A stretch of DNA of 39,324 nucleotides from Opitutales bacterium (GCA_020831535.1 JAFIGF010000226.1:1-39324); one strand, 5' to 3'; positions 15,747 to 22,915 are shown, numbered from the stretch's first letter. Notes: generated by a model from the letters alone, not told the origin. Numbers and translations: made by a program.

Positions 15747-16222
15747 TCGTCTTCCTCCGGTTGGGGGTTGAAAAACCAAGTGGTGAGGGACTGTCCGGCA
15801 AACTGCAAATCGATCTCCAGTACGGCAAACGGTGGCGGCGAAGCGGAGACCAAGGTCTGATCGCCCGATGGATTCTCGGTGAACGCCATCCAACGGGTCG
15901 CAAGACTGTGCTCGTTTTGGAAAATCGCATCCGAGAAAACGACTTCGTTCTCGATAAAAGCGCGGTAGTCCTCGTCAAAGGCGTTTTCCTCATCCAGCGT
16001 GAGGTAAATCGCCGGATGACTTTGGGCGCTTAACTCATCCATGGCGGAGCGCAGTTGGTATTTTGCCGCGAGTTCATCGGTATAGCTGGCCGATTCGCGA
16101 AAGGTGTAGCTGAAAACCGGCAGTAAAATGGCGGAGAGAACCCCCACCAAGAGAAGGGCCAGAATAACCTCAACCAAAGAGAAGCCGGCGCGGCGGAGAA
16201 GATTGGAGGGAGGGGATTTCAT
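15743..16222 (-). CDS. Minor pilin/pseudopilin (GspI/MshD-like)
   Basis: 159 residues. A short basic leader (MKSPPSNLLRRAG) precedes the cleavage point and FSLVEVILALLLVGVLSAILLPVF, with Gly at -1 and Glu at +5 as in canonical prepilins. The remainder is a soluble head rich in aromatic and acidic residues. It overlaps the genes on both sides by 4 bases (ATGA), so the three minor pilins appear translationally coupled. MshD/GspI assignment rests on order within the locus and the SLVEVI-type signature. Confidence 0.85.
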   Translation of the reverse strand: MKSPPSNLLRRAGFSLVEVILALLLVGVLSAILLPVFSYTFRESASYTDELAAKYQLRSAMDELSAQSHPAIYLTLDEENAFDEDYRAFIENEVVFSDAIFQNEHSLATRWMAFTENPSGDQTLVSASPPPFAVLEIDLQFAGQSLTTWFFNPQPEEDE

Positions 16223-16704
16223 TGCACCAGCCCGGTTTCGGGAAGGATGGTTAGGGTTCGGGTATTGGTTCCGTCGGACAAGGTGAGGGTCAGGGCACTG
16301 CTTATCGGCGTGTCGCTGTTATTGACCGGTCGGCCCAGCGCATCGAAGCGGATTTTGCTGGCACCGGAAACAGTGATTCCGGAAACAAAAACCCGAGTGT
16401 CGTTGGATTCGCCCCGGGAAGGACTGAAAACTCCGGGCAGGCGAGCGATGCTCGCGCTATCCGGTGGGGGGATGAGTTGCCATGAGGTTCCCCCGGATAA
16501 AAACTCAATTTCCCAAGGGTCGGTGTCGGCGAGAGCCTGAATCTGTGCGTGGCGCAGGTGTAATTCGAGGCGATCTCGTTCAGTGACCAGTTGACTAGGC
16601 GAACGGGTGAAATGGACCCCGATGACGGCTCCGAGTACCCCAAGCAAGAGCAGTACCGCGATGATTTCAATTAGCGTAAAGGCTTTGTTTGAAGTGAGGG
16701 TCAT
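16219..16704 (-). CDS. Minor pilin/pseudopilin (GspH/MshC/FimT-like)
   Basis: 161 residues. The N-terminal signature is MTLTSNKA|FTLIEIIAVLLLLGVLGAV, again with Ala at -1 and Glu at +5. The helix continues into ERDRLELHLRHAQIQALADTDPWEI. The C-terminal half carries IRFDALGRPVN and a final RTLTILPETGLVQ strand, the pattern typical of GspH/FimT-type pseudopilins. It is the first gene after the strong hairpin that follows the major pilin, so its expression may depend on read-through of that terminator. Confidence 0.87.
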   Translation of the reverse strand: MTLTSNKAFTLIEIIAVLLLLGVLGAVIGVHFTRSPSQLVTERDRLELHLRHAQIQALADTDPWEIEFLSGGTSWQLIPPPDSASIARLPGVFSPSRGESNDTRVFVSGITVSGASKIRFDALGRPVNNSDTPISSALTLTLSDGTNTRTLTILPETGLVQ

Positions 16705-16718
16705 GAGGGGCAGAGGGC

Positions 16719-16756
16719 AAAAAATCCCAAGGGCTGCCGCCGCTTGGGATTTTTTT
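16719..16756. terminator. Bidirectional intrinsic terminator after the major pilin
   Basis: ATCCCAAG (16724-16731) pairs with CTTGGGAT (16743-16750), flanked by six A on one side and a seven-T run on the other, giving a stem of up to 13 pairs with an 11-base loop. For the minus-strand pilin transcript it is a classical hairpin plus U-run 30 bases past the stop. Partial termination here would let the major pilin be made in excess over the minor pilins. Confidence 0.85.
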
Positions 16757-16785
16757 GCTTGGATTTTGTTCCTTGCTCAATGGGA

Positions 16786-17178
16786 TTAGTCCCAACGGCC
16801 GGGGGAGCTTGTGGTCGCGGCTGTCCGGGTCAAGGTGACACTGGCCCCTCCGAATTCGAGAGTGCCTCCGGATGCGTCAACAGTGCCATCCCAAGAATAA
16901 TCGCTTCCCAGATCGGTATCCATTTCGGTCCAGACCTCGGCATCGGTGATGCTCCCCGATCCAGAGATCATGGCTTGCCCCCAAGCTAGGTTTTCGCGGC
17001 CATTGAGCTCGGCAACTCCGGCATCCAGAGCACGTTCTTCGGCGGCTGCGGTTAAATCAATATAGCGGGGAACAGCGACGGCCGTCAGAATCCCCAGAAG
17101 GACAAGGACGGCGATGATTTCAATCAACGTGAAACCACGTTTATGGGATAGGGTTTGGGTATTCATAGAGTATTTCAT
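16786..17178 (-). CDS. Major type IV pilin (MshA/GspG-like)
   Basis: 130 residues. The prepilin leader MKYSMNTQTLSHKRG is cleaved before FTLIEIIAVLVLLGILTAVAVPRYIDL (Gly15/Phe16, Glu20 at mature +5). AVPRYIDL followed by a short helix and a small Gly/Ser/Thr-rich head resembles MSHA-type pilins. The head is compact, without the paired Cys of PilA. Evidence for the major subunit is its first position, the terminator just downstream and the separate upstream control region with two palindromes. The ATG at 17178 gives the usual leader; Met5 is a possible alternative. No Shine-Dalgarno is visible. Confidence 0.88.
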   Translation of the reverse strand: MKYSMNTQTLSHKRGFTLIEIIAVLVLLGILTAVAVPRYIDLTAAAEERALDAGVAELNGRENLAWGQAMISGSGSITDAEVWTEMDTDLGSDYSWDGTVDASGGTLEFGGASVTLTRTAATTSSPGRWD

Positions 17179-17204
17179 TTTGTTTTGAGGAATCAGTACT
17201 TGAG

Positions 17205-17217
17205 CAGGAATATCCTG
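17205..17217. promoter_or_regulatory. Small dyad upstream of the major pilin
   Basis: CAGGA-ATA-TCCTG is a 13-base dyad 27 bases upstream of the pilin ATG. It may be a regulator site or part of the leader RNA. No convincing sigma-54 GG/GC pair with the right spacing was found. Confidence 0.3.
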
Positions 17218-17249
17218 TCGTGGTTTTAAAATTGATAAAAAAAAGTCAA

Positions 17250-17263
17250 TGAGTCAAGACTCA
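17250..17263. promoter_or_regulatory. Palindrome TGAGTC-AA-GACTCA between pilT and the pilin
   Basis: A perfect 14-base dyad 72 bases upstream of the pilin start. On the minus strand it is followed within five bases by eight T, so it could be a weak terminator for pilT (5-bp stem, 4-base loop). It could also be an operator for the pilin promoter. Confidence 0.4.
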
Positions 17264-17304
17264 ATCGTTAAATAAAAGAAAAATTCAAAGGCTCGGGATT
17301 AGAT

Positions 17305-18381
17305 TTAATGAAAATTAGAACTTTTCATATTTTCTTTACGATTGGTTGAAGAGTGGACGGTTTCTTCGGAAATTTTGCCTTCTTTGCATAACCGCAAAAG
17401 GGATTTTTCCATGGTTTGCATGCCATGTTCGCTGCCGGTGGAAATGGTGCCGTAGAGTTGATGGTTCTGGTTTTCCCGGATAAGGGTACGTACTGCGTTG
17501 GTTCCCATCAGGATTTCGCGGGAAGCGATCCTGCCCGAACCTTCAGCCCGGGGCAAAAGGATTTGTGCAACTACGGCCTGCAAAACATTCGCCAATTGGG
17601 AACGAACCATGGCCTGTTGCTCGGCGGGAAAGATATCAATGATTCGGTCAATGGTTTGGGAGGCGTCGGAGGTATGCAGAGTAGAAAAGACCAATTGCCC
17701 GGTTTCGCTGGCGGTCAGGGCGAGTTGCATGCTTTCCCGGTCCCGCATCTCTCCAATAAATAAGACATCCGGGTCGGAGCGCAGGGCAGATAGCAGAGCA
17801 GTCTGAAAATTGCGGGTGTCTTGGCCGAGTTCCCGTTGGGTAATCTCCGATTCTTTGGGTTCCAATATATATTCTATAGGATCCTCAATGGTTAGAATAT
17901 GTTTTTGCTGCTTTTGGTTAATCAATTCCAGTAGGGTGGCTAGGGTCGTGGTTTTCCCACAGCCGGTTGGGCCCGTCACCAAGACCAACCCTTTGGACAT
18001 TTCCGCCAAACGCCTGACGGAAGGTTCCAGAGTAATCTCTTCAGGAGTGGGGATGGTCCTTGGAATAATGCGAAAACTGCCTCCCCAGCCTTCTGATTGA
18101 CGGTGCAAATTCGAGCGGAGTTGGACCTGTGATCCATCCTCCAGGGATTGAGCTATTCCCACATCAAGCTCCCATTCCTTTGCTAAATAACTTTGTTCCT
18201 CTTCTCCTAAAAGAGGAAAGAGAAGGTCTTCGACTTCTTGTGGCGACAGTGGGGTGAATTCTTTTTTTTGCGAAACCAGGCAACCATCAATGCGAAAACT
18301 CGGGGGGCGGTGGGGAATGAGATGAACATCGGATGCGCCCATTTCAACAGCTCTTTGAATCACACGAGAAAAACTAATCAT
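17305..18381 (-). CDS. pilT: Pilus retraction ATPase (PilT/PilU family)
   Basis: 358 residues. PilT-type N-domain (GASDVHLIPHRPPSFRIDG) and RecA-like C-domain with Walker A GPTGCGKT (137-144), Asp box (TIEDPIEY), Walker B (DPDVLFIGE, 203-211), His box (TGQLVFSTLHTSDA, 227-240) and a diverged AIRNLIRE motif (AVRTLIREN). It lacks the N1 and zinc domains of assembly ATPases, so it is a retraction motor. It is the first gene of the pilus locus; 126 bases separate it from the pilin gene. Its presence makes a dynamic, retractable pilus more likely than a T2SS. No Shine-Dalgarno precedes the ATG. Confidence 0.93.
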   Translation of the reverse strand: MISFSRVIQRAVEMGASDVHLIPHRPPSFRIDGCLVSQKKEFTPLSPQEVEDLLFPLLGEEEQSYLAKEWELDVGIAQSLEDGSQVQLRSNLHRQSEGWGGSFRIIPRTIPTPEEITLEPSVRRLAEMSKGLVLVTGPTGCGKTTTLATLLELINQKQQKHILTIEDPIEYILEPKESEITQRELGQDTRNFQTALLSALRSDPDVLFIGEMRDRESMQLALTASETGQLVFSTLHTSDASQTIDRIIDIFPAEQQAMVRSQLANVLQAVVAQILLPRAEGSGRIASREILMGTNAVRTLIRENQNHQLYGTISTGSEHGMQTMEKSLLRLCKEGKISEETVHSSTNRKENMKSSNFH

Positions 18382-18387
18382 TTATAA

Positions 18388-18416
18388 AATATCGTTAAAA
18401 CTATGTGAATAGTCAA
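18388..18416 (-). promoter_or_regulatory. Possible promoter for pilT
   Basis: On the minus strand TTGACT (18416-18411) is spaced 17 bases from GATATT (18393-18388) in strongly AT-rich DNA. Transcription would begin almost at the ATG (18381), giving a leaderless message, consistent with the missing Shine-Dalgarno. The -10 matches consensus at only four positions. Confidence 0.3.
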
Positions 18417-18566
18417 TAAATTTATATAAGTATTATTATTCTTGATGTCGTCATCAAGCAAACGGCCAGCAGCCCTGTTCCCTATCAGGATTCAAAAAAA
18501 ACGAGCGGCGACCAAAGGCGGCCATTGCTCTCTTGGTGTCACAAGGCCGCAAGGCATTGTCACAGT

Positions 18567-18635
18567 GCGGAACAAATGGGTGGTTCGCATCGTCCACATT
18601 TCTTCGTTCTGGATAAAGAAACCTCTCCCTTCTGA
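18567..18635 (+). pseudogene. Orphan 3' end of the class I methyltransferase gene (right direct repeat)
   Basis: These bases read AEQMGGSHRPHFFVLDKET, then Ser-Pro-Phe and TGA. Residue for residue this aligns without a gap to residues 174-192 of the methyltransferase at 3409 (15 of 19 identical; 50 of 57 bases). Upstream of it no further homology to the methyltransferase is visible, so it is a relic of the gene's last codons and not a full paralogue. The TGA lies four bases before the ATG of the AhpD-like gene, which is normal operon spacing. It marks the outer edge of the pilus locus and suggests that the methyltransferase once directly preceded the AhpD-like gene. Confidence 0.75.
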
Positions 18636-18639
18636 TTTT

Positions 18640-19200
18640 ATGCAATCCTCTTCCTGGCTTCCCACTCCCCCGGAAAAACGCTACCCGTTTTGGGTGCGAA
18701 GAATTTTCCGCAAACAGCAAAAAACCTTTGGCCAGATCTTGCATCCCGCCCGTTGGTGGGGGTTGCGGCCTTTCCGGTACCTGCTTTTTATGCTCTTTTG
18801 GCGGAATTTCGACCGGCAAAGATCACCCCTTGAGCCCACCTTGCGGGCGCTGGTACAGGTTCTGGTGGCTCAACGCAACGGCTGTGCCTTTTGCACGGAC
18901 CTGAATGCCCTGCACCTTTTGCAACGGGAAGGTGATTTGCAAAAGTTGGAGGAATTATCCCATTATGCGGAGGCGGATGGCTTGAGTGAGCGGGAAAAAA
19001 CTGCCCTGGCCTATGCCGAGAGCATTACGGCGACCCCGGTGGCGGTGGATCAGGCATTGCAGGCAAGGGTCAAGGGACTTTTTTCGACGGAGGAAATTGC
19101 CGAACTGACGGGTCTGGTGGCCTTTCAAAACATGTCGGCCAAATTCAATACGGCCCTTGATCTCCCTTCGCAGGGCCTCTGTGAAAGAGGGGGCCGGTAG
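18640..19200 (+). CDS. AhpD-like / carboxymuconolactone decarboxylase family protein
   Basis: 186 residues from the ATG at 18640; a longer frame from 18442 is rejected because its extra codons cover the methyltransferase relic in another frame. The core VAQRNGCAFCTDLNALHLL has the CxxC redox pair of AhpD-like peroxidase-related enzymes. SEREKTALAYAESIT and FSTEEIAELTGLVAFQNMSAKFNTALDL match the second conserved half of the family. The basic N-terminus (KRYPFWVRRIFRKQQKTFGQIL) is additional. Family members labelled peroxidase-like accompany arsenosugar genes in some genomes, which would fit the cluster 15 kb to the left. The true reaction is unknown. Confidence 0.85.
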   Translation: MQSSSWLPTPPEKRYPFWVRRIFRKQQKTFGQILHPARWWGLRPFRYLLFMLFWRNFDRQRSPLEPTLRALVQVLVAQRNGCAFCTDLNALHLLQREGDLQKLEELSHYAEADGLSEREKTALAYAESITATPVAVDQALQARVKGLFSTEEIAELTGLVAFQNMSAKFNTALDLPSQGLCERGGR

Positions 19201-19206
19201 AACGGC

Positions 19207-19240
19207 GTCTCCGGTGCTGGGTCCACCATTGTACGCTTTG
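19207..19240 (-). pseudogene. Possible fragment of a universal stress protein gene
   Basis: Read on the minus strand this encodes KAYNGGPSTGDAV, resembling ALAYDGGPSTEKAL at the start of the second Usp domain of the gene at 20226-21080. DNA identity is clear over GGTGCTGGG-CCACCAT. It is short, so convergence of a conserved motif is possible. It may mark a duplication or deletion between the AhpD-like and Usp genes. Confidence 0.35.
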
Positions 19241-19276
19241 GCCAACGCGGGCTGAAGCCTCGCGCTACCCGTTGGC
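19241..19276. repeat. Hairpin downstream of the AhpD-like gene
   Basis: GCCAACG (19241-19247) pairs with CGTTGGC (19270-19276), with an inner GGCT-GA-AGCC stem. It lies 40 bases past the stop codon but has no T-run, so it is more like an interspersed palindromic unit than a terminator. Confidence 0.6.
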
Positions 19277-19350
19277 GGGAGATCCGCTCCGCTTCAAGTG
19301 GAGTGTTGGAGGGGGGGAGGGAAATTAAGGTCGAAGACGGCGAAGCACTT

Positions 19351-19607
19351 AAGAAAAACAGCCGGAAGACTAGGGATGAGGGGTGAATGTTGGGGGATGA
19401 GGAAACAGTTGTATCTCTCACGGAGGCACAAAGGCACGAAGAGGTACGGTAAGCGGGGACCTCGTGTCCCTGCGCGTCGTTCTTCAGCCTAAGGTACAGC
19501 TGCCCCCGCAACCTCCGACCGTCGTGGAACAGCCGGGTGGGAGGAAAGTAGCTGCGGTCTTTAGCCGCAGTTCGGGGAGGAAGAAACCGAAAGAAAAACA
19601 GCCGGGA
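19351..19607. repeat. 257-base direct repeat, copy 1
   Basis: Aligns to 19699-19955 at a constant offset of 348 bases with no gaps and about a dozen substitutions. Inside are a period-9 phrase (GAGGCACAA/AGGCACGAA), the REP-like hairpin unit GCGGGGACCTCGTGTCCC and the hairpin around CTGCGGTCTTTAGCCGCAG. Confidence 0.9.
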
Positions 19608-19698
19608 AGAACCACCAATGGACACGAATAAACACGAATTGATGTAGAAAGGAAACAAAACAGCCGTATCTCGCGCGGAGACGCAGAGACGCAGAGGA
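19608..19698. repeat. Short-period phrases between repeat copies
   Basis: Two tandem phrases stand here: ACACGAATAA/ACACGAATT (period 10, 19622-19640) and AGACGCAG twice (period 8, 19679-19694). Each is followed by an ACAGCCG boundary. The first recurs near 38870-38900 as CACGAATGAACACGAATAG. Confidence 0.8.
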
Positions 19699-19955
19699 AA
19701 GAAAAACAGCCGGGAGGGAAGGGATGAGGGGTGAATGTTGGGGGATGAGGAAACAGTTGTATCTCTCACGGAGGCACAGAGGCACGAAGAGGTACGGTAA
19801 GCGGGGACCTCGTGTCCCTGCGCGTAGTTCTTCAGCCCAAGGTACAGCTGCCCCCGCAACCTCCGGACGTCGTGGAACAGCCGGGTGGGAGGAAAGTAGT
19901 TGCGGTCTTTAGCCGCAGTTCGGTGAGGAAGAAACCGAAAGAAAAACAGCCGGGA
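19699..19955. repeat. 257-base direct repeat, copy 2
   Basis: Partner of 19351-19607. Its last 17 bases double as the first 17 bases of a truncated third copy, so the array is truly tandem with a 240-base step at this junction. Confidence 0.9.
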
Positions 19956-19983
19956 GGGAAGGGATGAGGGGTGAATGTTGGGG
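19939..19983. repeat. Truncated third copy of the direct repeat
   Basis: 45 bases identical to 19699-19743, after which the sequence diverges into CTGAAAAGCTGAAA, a phrase also present inverted near 39040-39060. Confidence 0.85.
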
Positions 19984-20025
19984 GAAAATGCTGAAAAGCT
20001 GAAATTAAACAGCCGAAAATAAAGC

Positions 20026-20042
20026 GGGTGCCTTGGGGAACG
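20026..20042. repeat. 17-base direct repeat
   Basis: GGGTGCCTTGGGGAACG occurs here and again at 20185-20201, bracketing the GC-rich inverted repeat. It could be a footprint of an inserted unit of about 160 bases. Confidence 0.7.
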
Positions 20043-20070
20043 ATTGGACGGTTGTCGCGCGAAAGCTCAC

Positions 20071-20126
20071 AGGGACGTTCGCCCTCCCGGCGGGGTGCGT
20101 GCCTTTCTGGGAGGGCGAGGGTCCCT
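20071..20126. repeat. GC-rich inverted repeat after the Usp gene
   Basis: AGGGAC and GCCCTCCC (20071-20088) pair with GGGAGGGC and GTCCCT (20109-20126), 14 pairs with a symmetrical 4/4 internal loop. It lies 100 bases beyond the Usp stop on the minus strand and could terminate or stabilise that transcript; there is no U-run. Confidence 0.75.
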
Positions 20127-20225
20127 CCGAGCTCGAATGGTTGGGTTAAGGTGCGGATTCTTGGGGGACGTTCATCCACCGGGTGGGTGCCTTGGGGAAC
20201 GTGGCCTTCGTTGTTCAGTGGCCTC

Positions 20226-21080
20226 TCAGCGGAACATCAGGACCGGGACGAGACAGGAACGGATCATCGCGGTGGTGGTGCTGCCAACAATGAATTGCCG
20301 GATGCGGGAATGGCCGTAGGCGCCCATAACCAGAAGTTGAATTTTTTCTTTTTTGATGGTTTCGGCGATGGCTTTTTCCGGTTCGCCCGGAATGGCCCGT
20401 ACGTGTACGGAATACCCGGCCTGGCGGAGTTTTTCGGCGGCTTCCTCAAGGTACCATTTGGCTTTGTCATCTAGGTTGCCCGCCCGGATCAAGTGGCAGG
20501 TGAGTCCTTTGAGGAGGGGTTGTTGAAGGGCGAAGTGGAGGGCCTTTTCGGTGCTGGGGCCACCATCATAGGCGAGGGCAAAGGCATTGATCGGTTTAAA
20601 GGAGCGGGCGGCGACAAGGACCGGATTGGCACTGGCGCGGATAATTCTCTCCAGGTTGGAGCCAAGATGGCCGGTGGCGAAATCCGCCGATTCACCCCGC
20701 TTGCCGATGACCACCAGATCCGCATTCTTTTCCAGTTTCGCCACCGTTTCGATGAGGGAGCCGATTTGTTGCTCGGTTTTTACCTCCGTGATTTCAAGGT
20801 CTTCAAGGTGCTTTCGGGCGGCTTGCAGGATGGCTTTTCCGCGCTCCCGGGCAATCCGGTTTTTGGTTTCCTCGAACTGCACCATTTCGTCCAGTAAATC
20901 GTCGCCCGCATCCAGACCGAAGTTGCCGCTAAGGTCCGCTTGGTTGTGCTTGGACAGGTTGGGGTCGAGCATGTGCATGACATGGATTTTCGCTCCGGTT
21001 CGCTTCGCGACCCAGGCACTGTGATCGTAAATGCTGGGGGCGTAGATGGAGCCGTCGGTGCAGGAAATAATTTTGTTCAT
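20226..21080 (-). CDS. Tandem universal stress protein (two Usp domains)
   Basis: 284 residues with two Usp folds. Domain 1 begins IISCTDGSIYAPSIYDHSAW and ends GKRGESADFATGHLGSNLERIIRASANPVLVA. Domain 2 begins INAFALAYDGGPSTEKALHFAL and ends MGAYGHSRIRQFIVGSTTTAMIRSCLVPVLMF, which contains the G-x2-G-x9-G-[ST] nucleotide-binding pattern. The gene starts 5 bases after the SulP transporter stop, so the two are co-transcribed. Usp proteins next to SulP carriers are often supposed to tune transport by ATP or stress state; that link is inference here. Cytoplasmic; no signal peptide. Confidence 0.93.
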   Translation of the reverse strand: MNKIISCTDGSIYAPSIYDHSAWVAKRTGAKIHVMHMLDPNLSKHNQADLSGNFGLDAGDDLLDEMVQFEETKNRIARERGKAILQAARKHLEDLEITEVKTEQQIGSLIETVAKLEKNADLVVIGKRGESADFATGHLGSNLERIIRASANPVLVAARSFKPINAFALAYDGGPSTEKALHFALQQPLLKGLTCHLIRAGNLDDKAKWYLEEAAEKLRQAGYSVHVRAIPGEPEKAIAETIKKEKIQLLVMGAYGHSRIRQFIVGSTTTAMIRSCLVPVLMFR

Positions 21081-21085
21081 AGGGT

Positions 21086-22564
21086 TTAGTGGGGGGAAAG
21101 GTTTTGGTCGGCATCGTCCTTGTCATGGACGGCGACCCGTGAGACGAGGGTGGCGCTCGCTTCATTCAGGCCGAGAACCTCAACTTCCGCGCCCGAGCGA
21201 CGGAATTTGAGCACGACTTTGTCCAAGGCCGCCACCGAAGTGATGTCCCAGAAATGGGCTCGGTTCAGGTCAATCGTTACTTTGGAAAGCACTTCGCGAT
21301 GGTCGAAGGCTTTGGTGAAGCGTTCGGCGGAGACAAAGAAAAGGTTTCCATCGACAAAATAGGTTCGCTCTTCCCCGTCTTCCTTCAGTTCCGAGCCCAC
21401 GCGCACCAACAAGGCTGCTTTGCGGGCGAAGGAGAAAACGCTCATCAGAATGCCAACCCCGACTCCAATGGCCAGGTTGTGGGTGTAGACCACCACAACT
21501 ACGGTGGTGATCATGATCAGACTGGAGGTTTTGGGGTGATTGCGAAGATCCTTGAGGGAGCCCCAGTGGAAGGTTCCGATGGCTACCATGATCATGACCG
21601 CAACCAAGGCGGCCATGGGAATCAGGGCGAGGTATTTGCCTAGAACGACGACCATGATGATCAGGAAAATCCCGGCGGCAAAAGACGAAAGACGTCCCCG
21701 TCCCCCCGATTTCACATTGATCACGGTCTGGCCGACCATGGCGCAACCCGCCATGCCGCCAAAAAAGCCAGAGACGGTATTGGCGATCCCTTGGCCTACA
21801 CATTCCTGATTTTTGTTGCTGTCGGTATCGGTCAATTCATCGACGATGGAGGCGGTCATTGCCGATTCCAGCAGGCCAACAATAACCAGGGGGATAACGT
21901 AAGGCATAACAATTAGCAGGGTTTCCAGATTTAGGGGTACATCTGGAAATAAAAACACCGGAAGGGTAGAAGGCAATTCTCCTTTATCCCCAATGGTGGG
22001 AAGGCCCATTCCAGTGAAAACGGCAAACAAGGTGAGCGCGATGATACAAACCAGAGGGGAGGGGATTGATTTGGTGATTTTTGGGAAAAGATAGATAATC
22101 ACCAGGCCCCCGGCGACCATGGCATACATTTCCCAGCCCTGGCCTTTGAATTCCGGGAGCTGCGCCATGAAGATCAAGATTGCCAGGGCATTGATAAAAC
22201 CGGTGAGGACCGAGCGGGACACAAATTTCAGGAGATTTCCCAGTTTCAGCAAGCCCGCCAGGATTTGGATGACTCCGGTTAGGATGGTGGCGACCAAAAG
22301 ATATTCCAGACCGTGCTCGCGAACCAGCAATACCATTAACAAGGCCATGGCTCCGGTGGCGGCGGAGATCATGCCCGGGCGGCCGCCGGTGAAGGCGATG
22401 ACCACGGCGATACAGAAGGAGGCGTATAGCCCAACTTGTGGATCCACCCCGGCAATGATGGAGAAGGCGATGGCTTCGGGAATCAGCGCTAAAGCGACCA
22501 CCAGCCCGGCGACAAGGTCGCGCGGGACATTGGAAAACCATTCGCGGGAATAATTGGAAAACAT
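21086..22564 (-). CDS. SulP family anion transporter with STAS domain
   Basis: 492 residues from the ATG at 22564; the frame is open to 22744, but the extra 60 residues lack family similarity while [24 protein letters not shown] is a typical SulP opening. Around ten to twelve membrane segments follow, including [25 protein letters not shown] (the conserved SulP segment) and [20 protein letters not shown]-terminal STAS domain (about 400-485) has [22 protein letters not shown], where the usual Ser/Thr region is DITS. Substrate may be bicarbonate, sulfate or another anion. It is coupled to the Usp gene. The protein is shorter than many plant-type SulP members but normal for bacteria. Confidence 0.93.
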   Translation of the reverse strand: MFSNYSREWFSNVPRDLVAGLVVALALIPEAIAFSIIAGVDPQVGLYASFCIAVVIAFTGGRPGMISAATGAMALLMVLLVREHGLEYLLVATILTGVIQILAGLLKLGNLLKFVSRSVLTGFINALAILIFMAQLPEFKGQGWEMYAMVAGGLVIIYLFPKITKSIPSPLVCIIALTLFAVFTGMGLPTIGDKGELPSTLPVFLFPDVPLNLETLLIVMPYVIPLVIVGLLESAMTASIVDELTDTDSNKNQECVGQGIANTVSGFFGGMAGCAMVGQTVINVKSGGRGRLSSFAAGIFLIIMVVVLGKYLALIPMAALVAVMIMVAIGTFHWGSLKDLRNHPKTSSLIMITTVVVVVYTHNLAIGVGVGILMSVFSFARKAALLVRVGSELKEDGEERTYFVDGNLFFVSAERFTKAFDHREVLSKVTIDLNRAHFWDITSVAALDKVVLKFRRSGAEVEVLGLNEASATLVSRVAVHDKDDADQNLSPH

Positions 22565-22872
22565 AGGAAAATGAAACAATAAAAGAGCGGGGTTTTGGCA
22601 AAATGAACCAAAACTCCGGAAGGAAAAATAGACCCGGTCCGATGTCTTTGTTGGAGCGTCCTGCAACCCCGGTGAGATGAGCCAAACAAGGAATCGGTTG
22701 GGCGAGAGAGCGTTTACGCTGATCTTTTGAAAATTGGGTGGCAAGCGAAAATTTTGTCCATTGGGGCTTTGCGATACTTTGAAAGGGCGAAAATGCCGCT
22801 AAAGATATTTGAGCCAGTCCAAGTCTCTAATTTTTTTTCCATGGGTTCTCTCCCGGACTTTTTCAATAAGGT

Positions 22873-22915
22873 ATTAAACCGATAATTCGGGCACGTGCCC
22901 GATTTTTCGGTTAAT
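22873..22915. promoter_or_regulatory. Long nested dyad with core CGGGCACGTGCCCG
   Basis: The 16-base perfect palindrome 22887-22902 is flanked at equal distance by ACCGA and TCGGT, giving ATTA-A-ACCGA / TCGGTTAAT outer arms. The core is followed by TTTTT on the plus strand. It could be a strong operator for the SulP gene 310 bases away or a plus-strand terminator; the symmetry of both layers favours a protein-binding or structured RNA role. Confidence 0.5.

Larger units (their letters stand above)
19201..20225. other. Repeat-rich intergenic region, about 1 kb
   Basis: No credible gene. The DNA is built from repeat phrases: a hairpin, a 257-base direct repeat pair plus a truncated third copy, two short-period tandem phrases, a GC-rich inverted repeat and a 17-base direct repeat, all listed separately. 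The octamer AACAGCCG occurs eight times between 19357 and 20015, often at phrase boundaries. Open frames on both strands here repeat with the DNA repeats and do not resemble proteins. Confidence 0.8.

Noticed and set aside
17179..17304. Sigma-54 promoter for the pilin
   Set aside because: No GG/GC pair at the required spacing on the minus strand; the nearest pair is spaced two bases too short.
3994..18381. A general type II secretion system
   Set aside because: pilT, the pilin head type, the short MshL-like secretin, the MshEN domain and the gene order fit an MSHA-type pilus better, though some components are shared with T2SS.
19351..19983. CRISPR array
   Set aside because: The repeats are 240-348 bases apart, long and lack regular spacers; no cas genes are present.
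19125..20179. Open frames in the 19-20 kb gap with repeated protein segments
   Set aside because: The apparent protein repeats arise from the 257-base DNA repeat; no start signals or domains.
22565..22744. 60-residue N-terminal extension of the SulP transporter
   Set aside because: The extension has no transporter-like sequence, while the ATG at 22564 gives the standard family start.
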